From positions 1 through 62,818 of the IMG/VR virus record IMGVR_UViG_3300030329_003652: DNA of 62,818 nt; one strand, written 5' to 3'. Shown here one piece after another: positions 50,089 to 60,621 of the stretch. The translations under genes were made by a program, and so were the position numbers. This DNA is from a virus. Positions within the stretch are counted from its first letter, which is position 1. Each line of letters begins with the position of its first letter. The notes under the pieces are model-generated. The model worked only from the letters and a program-made list of their open reading frames with translations. It was not told the origin of the DNA and did not search any database.

Positions 50089-50900
50089 TGGGTACAATTT
50101 ATTTAAGAAGGTTAGACGATGCAGGTGGAAGTAGTGGTATTGTTTCTTATTGGTATAAAATTCCAGTTTTTGATGATATTAGCATAGATTATAATTCACC
50201 TGCTTCTCCAATGCCTTTACCAGAGGAAGATGATGAAGAACAAATAATTGTAAAAGTTGAAGGAAACTCTTCTACTGTATCTGTGAGTTGGCTTATTAAA
50301 GAAGAGACATCTAATATGGGTGCAGCAAACACACCTTCGTTTAGTTGGGGTGCTGATATTAAAAAAGTGTGGGAACAAGTAAGTTTCTTACAAGAGAAAT
50401 TTGTTCCAACTTCAGTGAGCGATAGTTTTGAAATATGTTTTGATGCAGAAGATGTAGTGACAGGAATATTAACTAATAATGCAGCATTTGATTTTAAAAA
50501 GGCAGGTACTATAACTAAATTAGGATTCAGAATACCAAGTAATGAACCTGCAACTTTAAGGGCTACATTGACATTCATGGTAGGTAATGTAGTTACTGCA
50601 TATGCATTGGATACACCATCAGCACCAAAAGATATATCTGTAACATCAACAGTTGCTAATAGATTAGATGCATCTTGGTCAGCACCAAGAACTACAGGTC
50701 AGGGAACTATAAAATATTGGGTATTCTATAAAAGGCAGGGTACAACTAATTGGCTTGAAGAAGCTAATATCTCTTCTACTTCGGTTCAAATTTCACTTGG
50801 AAGTGGTCTATCTGATACTGTATGGGATGTATATGTTAGAGCAAAGAACGATAATGGTTACGGTGAAAGAACAGAAATAAGAGAAGTGACCATAGAATGA
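50088..50900 (+). CDS. Distal tail protein with a fibronectin type III domain
   Basis: 270 residues, TAATG coupling to the tape measure. The N-terminal 180 residues are beta-rich and match the expected distal-tail position. The last 90 (TPSAPKDISVTSTVANRLDASWSAP ... VYVRAKNDNGYGE) are a clear FN3 domain. It likely starts the tail tip; the FN3 domain may bind sugars or surface protein. Confidence 0.7.
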   Translation: MGTIYLRRLDDAGGSSGIVSYWYKIPVFDDISIDYNSPASPMPLPEEDDEEQIIVKVEGNSSTVSVSWLIKEETSNMGAANTPSFSWGADIKKVWEQVSFLQEKFVPTSVSDSFEICFDAEDVVTGILTNNAAFDFKKAGTITKLGFRIPSNEPATLRATLTFMVGNVVTAYALDTPSAPKDISVTSTVANRLDASWSAPRTTGQGTIKYWVFYKRQGTTNWLEEANISSTSVQISLGSGLSDTVWDVYVRAKNDNGYGERTEIREVTIE

Positions 50901-53083
50901 GTAAGAAATTAGCAAAGCTTATAGCTGTGTCATCTGGTAGTACAGAAGAAGTAAAATTATTGGAAGCAGTTGTTCGTAAAGAAGGAACAAGAACTGTTGA
51001 TACTGCACAGTTTAAATTACCTGCTAGTGCAAAAGTAAATCAACATGATAAAGTTAGATATATACAAGATATAAATGATGTTACTCATTTAACTGCAATT
51101 TACAATTTTCAAGGTTCTACTAGAGATGAAGGTGGGTTTAATTTAGACGGTAATGATACATATGATGGTGTCATACACCCAGATGCTACTAAAACTGTTA
51201 ATAGTATAAGCTTTGACAATTCACATGATGCAAGTTATAATGAAGCCAAAGCAAGAAGTTTTATGAATTATAATATAATATATGCAGAGAATAATTATAC
51301 AACTATCACTCATAATACTAAATTTGACTTTTCTAAACAATTTGATATTGTATGTATGGCATCGTCAGCACTTGGAGGAAATGATCATTCTGATGGAAGT
51401 AAGTCTATATTATTTAGTAAGATGGATTCATCTGGTAATGGGTTAGAGATAGGTTTAATTAGAAAAACTGTTGGTTTTAACACATATTGGGTAGGTTATG
51501 CTAGAGTCCGTTTTAATTCAATAGAAAGAGAATTCAAACATGAATGGAAAGCTGGTGGTGGAATAGAGTATTCAAAAGTAGAAAAACATAGAACATTTAC
51601 TTTGAGATTATGGAGAGAGGGTGATAATAAAATAAGATTTTCATTTGATAATGAACAAAATGGTTCATGGTATAATGGTTCAACATCTTTGAATACATTA
51701 GAATTAGATACAACAAATTCTGGTTCATCAGATACACCAACTCCTCCACACACACTCGCTAATACACAGAATATATTCATAGGTGCAGGTAGAGATGGTT
51801 CTAATAACGCAGCTAATAAATGGAGAGGATTGGCTACACAAATTAAGATATACACAGGTGGTTATCTTAACTCAAAAGAAATGAATTTATATCAAATGAG
51901 TTCTCCTACTCCAACAACCATGAAATTTAGTGGAAAAGTAACTGCTTTGAAAGATAGTGTAAAATACAAAAATTTAAGCTGCAAGGGTGATGGAGATGTT
52001 ATTTTGAATCATTCTTTCAACTCATCTCAATTTAATAATAGTACACCAAATGATTCTTCTTTTATTACTAGAGTAACCATAGATAGTACTAAGAAAAACA
52101 TATACGCTGCCAACTCTTCGACAGATAATATTATGAAGTCATTGATACTTTTAGCTGATTCTGAGTTTTCTGTTGTTGTGGGTTCTGGGTATGATTCACA
52201 TAATTTATCAGGAAAATATGTTGCAGAGGGTGGATTTTTACCAAATGTAAGAGCAGTGTTAAATGGATTATCTAATGCATCTTTTTGGTCTAATGGAAGA
52301 AAAGTTTTATTTTTAGAAGAAAATGATGGTGTATTTGCAAATATTGAGTATAAGAGTAATCTTGGAGAAGAAGGAAGGGGTGTGAAAATTTTAGAGATAG
52401 GAAGGTCTAGTGCGTATTTAGTTAATTCAGTTGAATTATTAGGTAGACAATTCTTAAAACATAATTATAGTGTTTTGAGCAGTGTCAGTAGTGGTACAAC
52501 AACCACACTTAATCATACACCAGTGAATCTAAGAATAACACATGACGGTGCAAATAACGTGCCATTAGTACAAAACACAGATTATTCAGTTGATTATGAT
52601 GAACGAAAAGTAACATTTCTAGGCAGTAAATCTAATATTAAAATAGAATATGATTATGAAGATATATCAGGTTCATCTAATAGTTATTTTTTGGACAGTG
52701 ATTCTTCATCAATATCAACATATGGAAAATATGATAGAAGATATTTTATACCACAACTTACAAAATTTCAAGATTTTCAAAGACTTGGGCAAAAACTTAT
52801 ACTTAGAAATAAGGTTCCAAACGATAGGTATCAAGTTGAATTACCTTTCTTGGCTAATAATATAAGAGAAAATCATAGGGTAACTATAAAAAATAGAAGA
52901 ACTGTGTCAGAAGGTCAATCTAATGGCGTAGAATTGGTTATAAAACAGATAGAATGGCATTATCCAGTCGTGAAGACAATAATTCAAGTGGGGGAAAATT
53001 TAATAGATGGCTTTGATCTTGACCAAGCCGATTCGTTAAATTTATCTAGTAGTATATCTTCGATTCAGAAGACTAAATCATAG
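50897..53083 (+). CDS. Tail hub/baseplate protein with an inserted LamG-like domain
   Basis: 728 residues, ATGA overlap with the distal gene. The start (AKLIAVSSGSTEEVKLLEAVVRK) and end (FQRLGQKLILRNKVPNDRYQ, WHYPVVKTIIQVGE) resemble gp27/Tal-like hub proteins. Between about residues 75 and 335 lies a concanavalin-like domain (FDFSKQFDIVCMASS, FTLRLWREGDNKIRFSFDN, IKIYTGGYLNSKEMNLY). The insert could add carbohydrate recognition at the tail tip. Confidence 0.75.
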   Translation: MSKKLAKLIAVSSGSTEEVKLLEAVVRKEGTRTVDTAQFKLPASAKVNQHDKVRYIQDINDVTHLTAIYNFQGSTRDEGGFNLDGNDTYDGVIHPDATKTVNSISFDNSHDASYNEAKARSFMNYNIIYAENNYTTITHNTKFDFSKQFDIVCMASSALGGNDHSDGSKSILFSKMDSSGNGLEIGLIRKTVGFNTYWVGYARVRFNSIEREFKHEWKAGGGIEYSKVEKHRTFTLRLWREGDNKIRFSFDNEQNGSWYNGSTSLNTLELDTTNSGSSDTPTPPHTLANTQNIFIGAGRDGSNNAANKWRGLATQIKIYTGGYLNSKEMNLYQMSSPTPTTMKFSGKVTALKDSVKYKNLSCKGDGDVILNHSFNSSQFNNSTPNDSSFITRVTIDSTKKNIYAANSSTDNIMKSLILLADSEFSVVVGSGYDSHNLSGKYVAEGGFLPNVRAVLNGLSNASFWSNGRKVLFLEENDGVFANIEYKSNLGEEGRGVKILEIGRSSAYLVNSVELLGRQFLKHNYSVLSSVSSGTTTTLNHTPVNLRITHDGANNVPLVQNTDYSVDYDERKVTFLGSKSNIKIEYDYEDISGSSNSYFLDSDSSSISTYGKYDRRYFIPQLTKFQDFQRLGQKLILRNKVPNDRYQVELPFLANNIRENHRVTIKNRRTVSEGQSNGVELVIKQIEWHYPVVKTIIQVGENLIDGFDLDQADSLNLSSSISSIQKTKS

Positions 53084-53121
53084 TCAGAATATTTAAATAC
53101 TACAAATTGTTCTGATATAGT

Positions 53122-53721
53122 ATGATTGGTCTAATAAAAGGAAACAGAAACCAAATACCAAAAGATATTGATCCTAAAAACAACATTTGTGTAGTTAGAA
53201 CAGATGTAAACGGAGACAAAGAATGGTACTATGGAGCAAACATAGTCACAAATGACGGTGACATTTATTATGCAAAAAGAGCATGCTCAGAAACACCTTC
53301 TTCAAATGAGAACTTTGGAGCAGTTGCAAGTGGAGCAGGTGCAACATGTATTCTACAAAACCCATCAAGTGCAAACTCTTTAGCAAAAACTGATACTTAT
53401 AATAATGTAACAAACCCTATTGTTTCAAGTGGAGCACAGAAAGACTGTACTTCAGCATATCCAAAAACCAATGACAGCGATTCTGATAATACAGGCGCAG
53501 GAGTTGACGTTGTAACTTATAAATTCTCATGGACTACATCACAAATTGATACTAGTTCAGGTAATGCAATTACTGGTGGATGTATTGTCGATAAGGCAGC
53601 AACACTAAGCGGCAACCCAAAAATTTTAACTCACTGGAACTTTTCAAGTCCAGCAAGTTTCCACAAAACAAGCACAGATACTCTGACCTTGTACGTTAAT
53701 CACACAATGAATGGAGTATAG
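53122..53721 (+). CDS. Structural beta-rich protein (199 aa)
   Basis: A TATA-like ATTTAAATAC at about 53090-53099 precedes it. Ser/Asn/Thr-rich, with strands WYYGANIVTNDGDIYYAKR and VTYKFSWTTSQIDT and a HWNFSSPASFH segment. Proteins of this kind sit at the start of marine viral fibre clusters. Four to six Cys could form disulfides. Confidence 0.55.
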   Translation: MIGLIKGNRNQIPKDIDPKNNICVVRTDVNGDKEWYYGANIVTNDGDIYYAKRACSETPSSNENFGAVASGAGATCILQNPSSANSLAKTDTYNNVTNPIVSSGAQKDCTSAYPKTNDSDSDNTGAGVDVVTYKFSWTTSQIDTSSGNAITGGCIVDKAATLSGNPKILTHWNFSSPASFHKTSTDTLTLYVNHTMNGV

Positions 53722-53726
53722 TCTAA

Positions 53727-53879
53727 ATGACTATGACCATGAAGGGAGTGTTTAATCTCTTAGAACGAATCAATCTAAGAAACACTGGTCGTTCAGGTTT
53801 AGATGATAAAGTAAGATTTGAGGAAAAGATTAGTTTTAAATTAACAAAAGCTGACGGCAAAGAGGTTAAAGGTAATTAA
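53727..53879 (+). CDS. Small basic protein (50 aa)
   Basis: ATG 53727, 5 nt after the upstream stop. KGVFNLLERINLRNTGRSGL and a charged end. 2 nt before the next gene. Possibly a fibre assembly helper; unrecognised. Confidence 0.5.
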   Translation: MTMTMKGVFNLLERINLRNTGRSGLDDKVRFEEKISFKLTKADGKEVKGN

Positions 53880-53881
53880 CT

Positions 53882-54967
53882 ATGGCACGTAAAGCACTAT
53901 ACAAACACGCAACACAAGTAGATACAACTGCTTATCCAGATGATGGGAGTTCCCCTGTTGGTTCGAATGAATGGAACGCTGATCCAGATGCACAAGGTAT
54001 GTTGGGATTTACTCCAGCTAATGCCACACGTACTATATCTAGTGGTGTTGTAACACCAACTGACTCAGTTCATATAATCGCAGCAGAATCAGGTACATCA
54101 GATGATTTAGATAAATTAGCAATAGCAAACACAAATCAATATGATTTGATATACCTCTTTGCAGATACAGGTGACACTATCACATTAAAGAACACATCAA
54201 ACCCATCAGCAGATGGTCAAATTAAAACAGTATCAGATGCAGATGAAACTCTATCAACAACCAAACCTTCAATCCTTATCAGAAAAGGAAATTATTGGTA
54301 CGGTTATGGAGGAGGTAGTGTAGGTGCAGGTTCTATTACAACAGCAAAATTAGCTGATGATGCAGTAACAAATGCAAAAATAGCTGACGACCAAATTGAT
54401 AGTGAACATTATGTAGATGGAAGTATTGACACAGCACATTTAGCAGCAGATGCAGTTGACGGTACAAAAATAGCTGATAATGCAATAAATAGTGAGCATT
54501 ATACTGATGGTAGTATAGACTTAGCACACTTATCAGCCGACTCAGTAGATGGTACAAAAATAGCTGATGATGCAATAAACAGCGAACATTATGCAGATGG
54601 TAGTATTGACACAGCACATATTGCTGACAATCAAGTAACACTAGCAAAAATGGCAGGTTTAGCAAGAGGTAAAATTATTTATGGTGATGCAAGTGGAAAT
54701 CCAGCAGCATTAACAATAGGTACTAACGGTCAAGCATTAAAATCTGATGGAACTGATCTAGTATGGGGATCAGCAGGAGGAGGAGCAACCATAGTTCACA
54801 CTTTTACTAATTCAACTAACACATCATATGCAGGTACAGCATCATCATTTAGTACTGTAGGTGTAGGTGATAGAGATATTTACGTCAAGAAAATTGATGC
54901 AAATAACGAAGGTGTTTTCACAAAAATTTGGAAAAACGGTTCGGCAGTAGAAGTGCAGATAGCGTAG
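53882..54967 (+). CDS. Tail fibre with ADGSIDTAHLA-type repeats
   Basis: 361 residues. Residues about 145-255 contain three to four copies of a roughly 30-residue unit, DGSIDTAHLAADAVDGTKIA followed by D-AINSEHY. Such repeats are frequent in marine phage fibres and form trimeric shafts. The end has GQALKSDGTDLVWGS, a common transition to the distal domain. Structural adhesin. Confidence 0.75.
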   Translation: MARKALYKHATQVDTTAYPDDGSSPVGSNEWNADPDAQGMLGFTPANATRTISSGVVTPTDSVHIIAAESGTSDDLDKLAIANTNQYDLIYLFADTGDTITLKNTSNPSADGQIKTVSDADETLSTTKPSILIRKGNYWYGYGGGSVGAGSITTAKLADDAVTNAKIADDQIDSEHYVDGSIDTAHLAADAVDGTKIADNAINSEHYTDGSIDLAHLSADSVDGTKIADDAINSEHYADGSIDTAHIADNQVTLAKMAGLARGKIIYGDASGNPAALTIGTNGQALKSDGTDLVWGSAGGGATIVHTFTNSTNTSYAGTASSFSTVGVGDRDIYVKKIDANNEGVFTKIWKNGSAVEVQIA

Positions 54968-54977
54968 GTGATTAACG

Positions 54978-56048
54978 GTGGTTAATTATCTCAGTGGTGG
55001 TATTATTGAAGGAAGTTCTACACTAACAACATCACCTCCAGCTACAAGTTGGAAAGAATTAGGTAGAACTACATTAACAAGTACAAATGATTCAATAGAT
55101 GTTTCAAGTTTTGCTGCTAAAGATAATTTAATGATATTATGTAATGTTATTAATTCAGGTGGAGATTTTAGAACATTTTGGAGATTTAACTCTGACACAA
55201 ACAGTAATTATTCCCAAAGATATAACACAAACGGTGGTAGTGATAGCACAAACACATCATTAAATGGAACTATGGATTGGAATACTGCCGAATCTGTTCA
55301 AAGTTTTGAGGTTCTTAATATAACAAATATAGCATCACAAGAAAAATTAGGAATAAAACGTAAGATAGGCAGTAATACGGCAGGAGCTGGTAATGCTCCT
55401 AACAGAGCAGAGATTGTTGGTAAGTGGGCTAACACTTCTAATCAAATAACATCAGTATCAGTTGGCGATGCAGTAGATCCAAAATCAGGTACAGGTGGTA
55501 TTGGTAGTGAAGTAGTCGTATTAGGTTGTGATAATGATGAAGCTGATAGTGGCACAAACTTTTGGCAAGAGTTAGCAAGTGTTACATTAGGTAGTGATGG
55601 AGATTTAATTGATTCAAATACATTTACAGCTAAAAAATACTTGATGATTGAGGCAATAGGTTATAGAACAAATGCTTCCATTATCCCTGCTTTGAGAGTA
55701 GGTAATGGAACTTTAGATACAGGTTCAAATTATGCACGAAGGCAATCAGTTAATGGTGGTTCTGACGGTACTGTAACAGGTCAATCAAGTATGGGTGGCG
55801 ACAGTGGAGCAGGGTATTTAACACATGATGTTTATTTCATTATAAACAAATCAGATAAAGAAAAATTAATCATTAATGAATGTATTATAACAGCAAGTGG
55901 TGCAGGATCAGCTCCAGATAGAGCTGAAATTGTTGGTAAATGGGCTAACACCTCTGCACAAATTAATCGTGTAGGATATCTAAACGTAGGTGGGGGTTCT
56001 TCTGACTTTGGTTCTGGAAGTTCACTAAAAGTATGGGGTGCTGACTAA
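54978..56048 (+). CDS. Fibre protein with two KEKL/GKWANTS modules
   Basis: 356 residues from GTG 54978. Two tandem modules of about 165 residues; each has ELGRTTL or ELASVTL, FAAKDNLM or FTAKKYLM, TNGGSD or VNGGSD, EKLGIKR or KEKLIINE and VGKWANTS. The second module ends LKVWGAD. Probably a receptor-binding adhesin. Its TAA overlaps the next ATG. Confidence 0.75.
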   Translation: MVNYLSGGIIEGSSTLTTSPPATSWKELGRTTLTSTNDSIDVSSFAAKDNLMILCNVINSGGDFRTFWRFNSDTNSNYSQRYNTNGGSDSTNTSLNGTMDWNTAESVQSFEVLNITNIASQEKLGIKRKIGSNTAGAGNAPNRAEIVGKWANTSNQITSVSVGDAVDPKSGTGGIGSEVVVLGCDNDEADSGTNFWQELASVTLGSDGDLIDSNTFTAKKYLMIEAIGYRTNASIIPALRVGNGTLDTGSNYARRQSVNGGSDGTVTGQSSMGGDSGAGYLTHDVYFIINKSDKEKLIINECIITASGAGSAPDRAEIVGKWANTSAQINRVGYLNVGGGSSDFGSGSSLKVWGAD

Positions 56049-57190
56049 TGGTAGGTACTTGGCAAAGATTAGCACACGTTGAATTGTCATCAAATGGTAA
56101 TTTATCAACAGGTACATTTACTGCCAAAGATAATCTTAAAGTTGTAGTTTGGTTCAAACCAACAAGTGCAAACACAAGTGGAATGGTTATGAATAATGAT
56201 ACAAATTATAATTACTCAAATAGAAGAAGTAAGAATGGTGGTTCAGATGAGACAAGAACAAGTTCAGATTCACTAGCTGGAATACAACTAAACGGTAATT
56301 ATAATGAGGGTGATTGGTCGTTCGCAACTTCATATATTACAAACATAGCAACTAAGGAAAAATTAGCAATTAATGAGTTTATGACACAGAATACAGCAGG
56401 AGCAGGAACAGCTCCTGAAAGAGTTGAAAGTGTGGGCAAGTGGACAAATACATCAGATCAGATTACAGAAATTGATATAACAGATGGAGCTGGTTCAGCT
56501 TTGACACTAACAACAGGTTCATACATAACCGTATTTGGTGCAAGTAGTGATATTATAACAGATGAAAAAACTACACTAACAAACGTTCCAGCAAATACAC
56601 AATATCGTGAAACAGATACAAGAAAAATATATAGATTTGTAACAACATCAAGTAGTCATTCAGGTGGAACATCAGGTTCAGATGATGTATCAGGTATCGG
56701 TGCAGATGGAAGTAATCCAAGAGGTGGTTGGGGTCAACAAATTAAAACAGGTCATCCTTTAGTCGGTAAAAAGTTAAAAACTTTAACTGTTACCACAAGA
56801 CTTTCTTCTGACATAGGTGGTCGTTCAGATAAAGACATGACAGTAAAAGTATTTGCTGGTACAACATCTACAATAAGAGGAACAAGTGAAGCAATAAACA
56901 CATCAACATTAACAACTGCTGGAACGTGGTATGATAAGACATTTACATTTACAAATGCAGTTGAACTTTCAGCAGATGATTGTATTTGTGTTTGTGTAGA
57001 TGGTGATACAGGTTCAAGTGGTGGTTGGAACGCAAAAATTAAAGGTTCACCTGAAGATACTAACAAAGGTTATTGGGTAGCATTTCAAGATGCAACAAAT
57101 CCAACAGGTGGTAGTATTCAAACAAACAGATCAATGATTTACACAGCAACTTATGAACAAGATGTATGGAAGGATAGAGGTACTGCATAA
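56048..57190 (+). CDS. Fibre protein: one module plus a carbohydrate-binding-like C-domain
   Basis: 380 residues, coupled by TAATG. The first 170 residues are one KEKL/GKWTNTS module. NTQYRETDTRKIYRF follows, and the last 180 form a beta domain (KLKTLTVTTRLSSDIGGRSD, CICVCVDGDTG) like those that bind polysaccharide. Another TAATG links it to the next gene. Confidence 0.7.
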   Translation: MVGTWQRLAHVELSSNGNLSTGTFTAKDNLKVVVWFKPTSANTSGMVMNNDTNYNYSNRRSKNGGSDETRTSSDSLAGIQLNGNYNEGDWSFATSYITNIATKEKLAINEFMTQNTAGAGTAPERVESVGKWTNTSDQITEIDITDGAGSALTLTTGSYITVFGASSDIITDEKTTLTNVPANTQYRETDTRKIYRFVTTSSSHSGGTSGSDDVSGIGADGSNPRGGWGQQIKTGHPLVGKKLKTLTVTTRLSSDIGGRSDKDMTVKVFAGTTSTIRGTSEAINTSTLTTAGTWYDKTFTFTNAVELSADDCICVCVDGDTGSSGGWNAKIKGSPEDTNKGYWVAFQDATNPTGGSIQTNRSMIYTATYEQDVWKDRGTA

Positions 57191-60100
57191 TGGCTATTAC
57201 ACACTTTGGAAATAAAATGTTAAGGGGAACAAAACTTGATAGAGTTAGTGATTCATTAGGTTCAAGTGCTGATGGTGCAAATACTGGAATTACATTAACA
57301 CCAATTAAAACTAATAGTAGTACAAACAAAATTGATTTTAAAGCATTACGTGATGGAGTTAATCATGCTTTAAGTTATGATTTAGGTGCTACATTAAGTG
57401 ATACATTATGGACTTGCCGTTTCGTAATTAATTTTTCAAAATTAGGTAGTTCAGGTAATGGTAATTATATGTATGTAGGTCTTAGTGACAAGGACAGTTC
57501 AACGGCACAGAATGGTAATCAAGATTTCATAGGAACTCAAATACAATTAGATGGAACAAGTAATTATTTTTCAAATGATTCTGATGGTGCTTCAATTTCA
57601 GGCACAGGTTCAGGTGATAATAGTCAATCATGGACACCTTCTGCAAGTACAAACTATTACGTTGAAATAATTCGTTCAAGTGCTACTGCATATTCTATTA
57701 CGATTAGAACAGGTTCTCATAGTGGAACATCTCTTGGAACTGTTTCAGGCACTTGTGCAACTACAACAGTAGGATTAAGATATTTCAAAGTATTAAATGT
57801 AATAAATTCTAGTGGTGGTAGAGATTTAGAAGGAACAATAGATACAATAACAATAGATAACGGTGCTTCAACATACTCATCAGCAGATTATACAGTAAAT
57901 CCAAACTCAACAACAGGTTGGTCAGGTAATTACAAACTTGGCACAGGTGCTTATGATTTTACATCAGGTCAAGTAGATATTGGTAAAACCACACAAACAG
58001 GTGACTTTTCTGTAACATTTTGGTTTAATGCAGATAGTAATTCAGGCGTACAAAGACTATGGCATAACAATAATAATTCGTCAAAATTAGAAATACAATG
58101 GTATAATAGTCAAGTAGCATATACCGTAAAAGATGCAACAGGTAATAATGGTTCATCATTAAATACTGGAACATGGTATCATGTAGCACTAACTAGAGAA
58201 GGAAGTGCTGTAAAATTATACATTGATGGTGTTTTAAAAAGTAGTACTACAGAAGATGAAGCACTATCAAACGCTGATAATGCTACCATAGGTGGAAGTG
58301 GAAGTTCAGAAAACTATAATGGAAAAATAGATGATGTTTCTAATTGGTCAAGAGCTCTTACTGCAACAGAAATTGGAAAGTTAGTAAATAATAATATAGG
58401 TGGTGATTCAGGTTGGTCAAAAACTTCATCGAATATCAATATTCAAAATAGTAGAGTTGACTTTGACATAACAAGTGGTGGAAGTAGCACATCAGCACTT
58501 TCTTACGATATAGGAACAGCTAATATAGCTGGAACTTGGGTATTAAGAGGAAAGTCAGTTATAACAAACTATACAGTTGGTGGTGATGGAAGTAGTTGTC
58601 ACTTATTTGTTGGATTTTCTGATAAAGACCATACAACAGCTTTTGATGGTAGTCAAGACTCTTTATCTTTTGCAATAGGAGCTGGAACTAATGATGATAA
58701 TTATTACATAGGTTCTAGTAATGATGGAGCTATGTATAGTGGAAGTAATCATACTAATGCACAAACAACACACGAACCAACAGAAGAAACATTATATTGG
58801 GAATTAAAACGAACAGGTACACAAGCTGCTACATTAACTCTTTATACCGATTCAGGTTATTCAGAATCACCATCAGGTTATTCTAAATCAATTACAAGTT
58901 TTGGTGGTACACCAACAAATTTCAGATATTTGGTCTTTAAATCAAGAGATAGAAGTGTAAGTGGTTCAGATTGTATAGGATATATTGACGACTTGAAATT
59001 TTGGAATGATACAACAACAGCAAGTGGTGATCCAGATTATTCATTTACATTCACATCAGGTGATGCACAATCAGTTTCATCATTAACTAACAAGTCAGGT
59101 CTAAAAGCACATTATACTATGGATAGTACAGCTTTGTCTTCATTGAAAAACACAGCAGATTGGACAGAAGATTTTAGTGAAACAACTCCTACATCATGGA
59201 CAGAAGATTCATCAAGTGGTTATGCTAATAATTTAGAACCATATAAAGGAAGTGTAAATCGTTTATGGTTTGACTTGGATGAGAATACAGGCGTAGGTGT
59301 TATGGGTATGTTTGATTTACAAAATGCTGGATTATTAGGATCAAATCCAAGTAATACAAAATGGACATTTAGATTTAAAATTCGTTGGACATCTATAAAT
59401 AGTGCAGCAGGTTCAATATGGATTGGCTTAACTGATTCTAATACTGCTGCTTCAAATGGTGCTTGTAGGTTTGCAGGTTGTAGAATTAAATCAACGGTAG
59501 GTATTCAAAATGGTTCAGATAATGGTGGACAAGCTTTAACTGATTCTAATAGAACAGATGGTGGTGTAGCAACAACAATCGCAATAGACACAGATTATTA
59601 TGTCACAGTATCAAGACATACTGCAAATAAACTAGTTACAACAGTAAGAAGTGGTTCACATACAGGTACACTTTTAGGCGAAGTAACTGCTACCACATTA
59701 GAAACTGCAACAGATGATTTAAGATATTGGAAAATTATGAATAATAGATCAAGCACTAATGGTGGACAACAAAAAGGTTATCTTTATGATTTAGAGTTCT
59801 TTAATGATTCTGCAACAACAACAGGTTGTAAAAACGACTTTTCATCAACAAGTGACTTGGAAGCTATGACCAATCTACCTGAAAATACAATATTCTTACA
59901 AACAGATGATACACCTTCTTACTGGTGGAAACAATCTGATAACACATGGAAGTTAGATGGAAGCACAGAACCAATATCTACAATAATAGATTGGACAGGT
60001 TTGAATACAGGAACAAATGAAGGTGATGGTATTTACAAAACAACTTCACAAAGTTGGAGTAATATTGGTAGATCAACTAAAATCTATAAAATAGGTGGAA

Positions 60101-60519
60101 ATACCAAAGTCTCGCTTAGAACAACATCAAACCACATGGAATTTGGTTTTCTCAAAACTTCTACATCTAATGTGACTTGTTTTGAGTGTAATGGTAATGC
60201 GTACTCAAGTGGTAATGCTATAATACACCCAATAGCATCTGGTGGTTATGGTTCAGGTAATGGTGGTAATGTAATGTGGGGTGGAACAAGCTCGCCATCA
60301 AGTAGTAATGTTGTTGCAACAAGTTGGGATGCTTCGTCATACACAACAGGCACAAATTTCACAATGGAAATAAAATCGAATGGTGATATTGAATTTGCTA
60401 TGGATGGTGTAGTTAAAAAAACATGGTCAGGTATTGCAACAGATAATGAATATTATTTCTATGTTGGTCATTATGCAACAGGTAGTTCAAGAGGATTGAC
60501 ATTAGGAGAGTTAACATAA
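57190..60519 (+). CDS. Large LamG/concanavalin-type fibre protein
   Basis: 1109 residues. Three related beta modules contain MYVGLSDKD, LFVGFSDKD and IWIGLTDSN at about residues 95, 475 and 735. A clear LamG domain lies at about 245-405 (GDFSVTFWFNADSNSG, WYHVALTREGSAVKLYIDG). The end (about 910-1109) is a SPRY-like or LamG-like domain. ENTIFLQTDDTPSYWW repeats the fibre-tip motif. A multivalent glycan-binding adhesin is the best reading. Confidence 0.75.
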   Translation: MAITHFGNKMLRGTKLDRVSDSLGSSADGANTGITLTPIKTNSSTNKIDFKALRDGVNHALSYDLGATLSDTLWTCRFVINFSKLGSSGNGNYMYVGLSDKDSSTAQNGNQDFIGTQIQLDGTSNYFSNDSDGASISGTGSGDNSQSWTPSASTNYYVEIIRSSATAYSITIRTGSHSGTSLGTVSGTCATTTVGLRYFKVLNVINSSGGRDLEGTIDTITIDNGASTYSSADYTVNPNSTTGWSGNYKLGTGAYDFTSGQVDIGKTTQTGDFSVTFWFNADSNSGVQRLWHNNNNSSKLEIQWYNSQVAYTVKDATGNNGSSLNTGTWYHVALTREGSAVKLYIDGVLKSSTTEDEALSNADNATIGGSGSSENYNGKIDDVSNWSRALTATEIGKLVNNNIGGDSGWSKTSSNINIQNSRVDFDITSGGSSTSALSYDIGTANIAGTWVLRGKSVITNYTVGGDGSSCHLFVGFSDKDHTTAFDGSQDSLSFAIGAGTNDDNYYIGSSNDGAMYSGSNHTNAQTTHEPTEETLYWELKRTGTQAATLTLYTDSGYSESPSGYSKSITSFGGTPTNFRYLVFKSRDRSVSGSDCIGYIDDLKFWNDTTTASGDPDYSFTFTSGDAQSVSSLTNKSGLKAHYTMDSTALSSLKNTADWTEDFSETTPTSWTEDSSSGYANNLEPYKGSVNRLWFDLDENTGVGVMGMFDLQNAGLLGSNPSNTKWTFRFKIRWTSINSAAGSIWIGLTDSNTAASNGACRFAGCRIKSTVGIQNGSDNGGQALTDSNRTDGGVATTIAIDTDYYVTVSRHTANKLVTTVRSGSHTGTLLGEVTATTLETATDDLRYWKIMNNRSSTNGGQQKGYLYDLEFFNDSATTTGCKNDFSSTSDLEAMTNLPENTIFLQTDDTPSYWWKQSDNTWKLDGSTEPISTIIDWTGLNTGTNEGDGIYKTTSQSWSNIGRSTKIYKIGGNTKVSLRTTSNHMEFGFLKTSTSNVTCFECNGNAYSSGNAIIHPIASGGYGSGNGGNVMWGGTSSPSSSNVVATSWDASSYTTGTNFTMEIKSNGDIEFAMDGVVKKTWSGIATDNEYYFYVGHYATGSSRGLTLGELT

Positions 60520-60619
60520 TGACAGATTACAAAGCTTCTAAACGCATTGTTGGAACGAGTGTGTAGATATGGCTAACAAAAGAACCAAATATATAAAAGC
60601 AATAGGAGTGAATGAATAA
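60519..60619 (+). pseudogene. Two fibre-gene N-terminal remnants
   Basis: Frame 60519-60566 encodes 15 residues (MTDYKASKRIVGTSV) and 60569-60619 encodes 16 (ANKRTKYIKAIGVNE). The first resembles the start of fibre proteins (compare GNRATGTASDRA at 60622). They look like broken starts left by cassette exchange. Confidence 0.5.
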
Positions 60620-60621
60620 AC

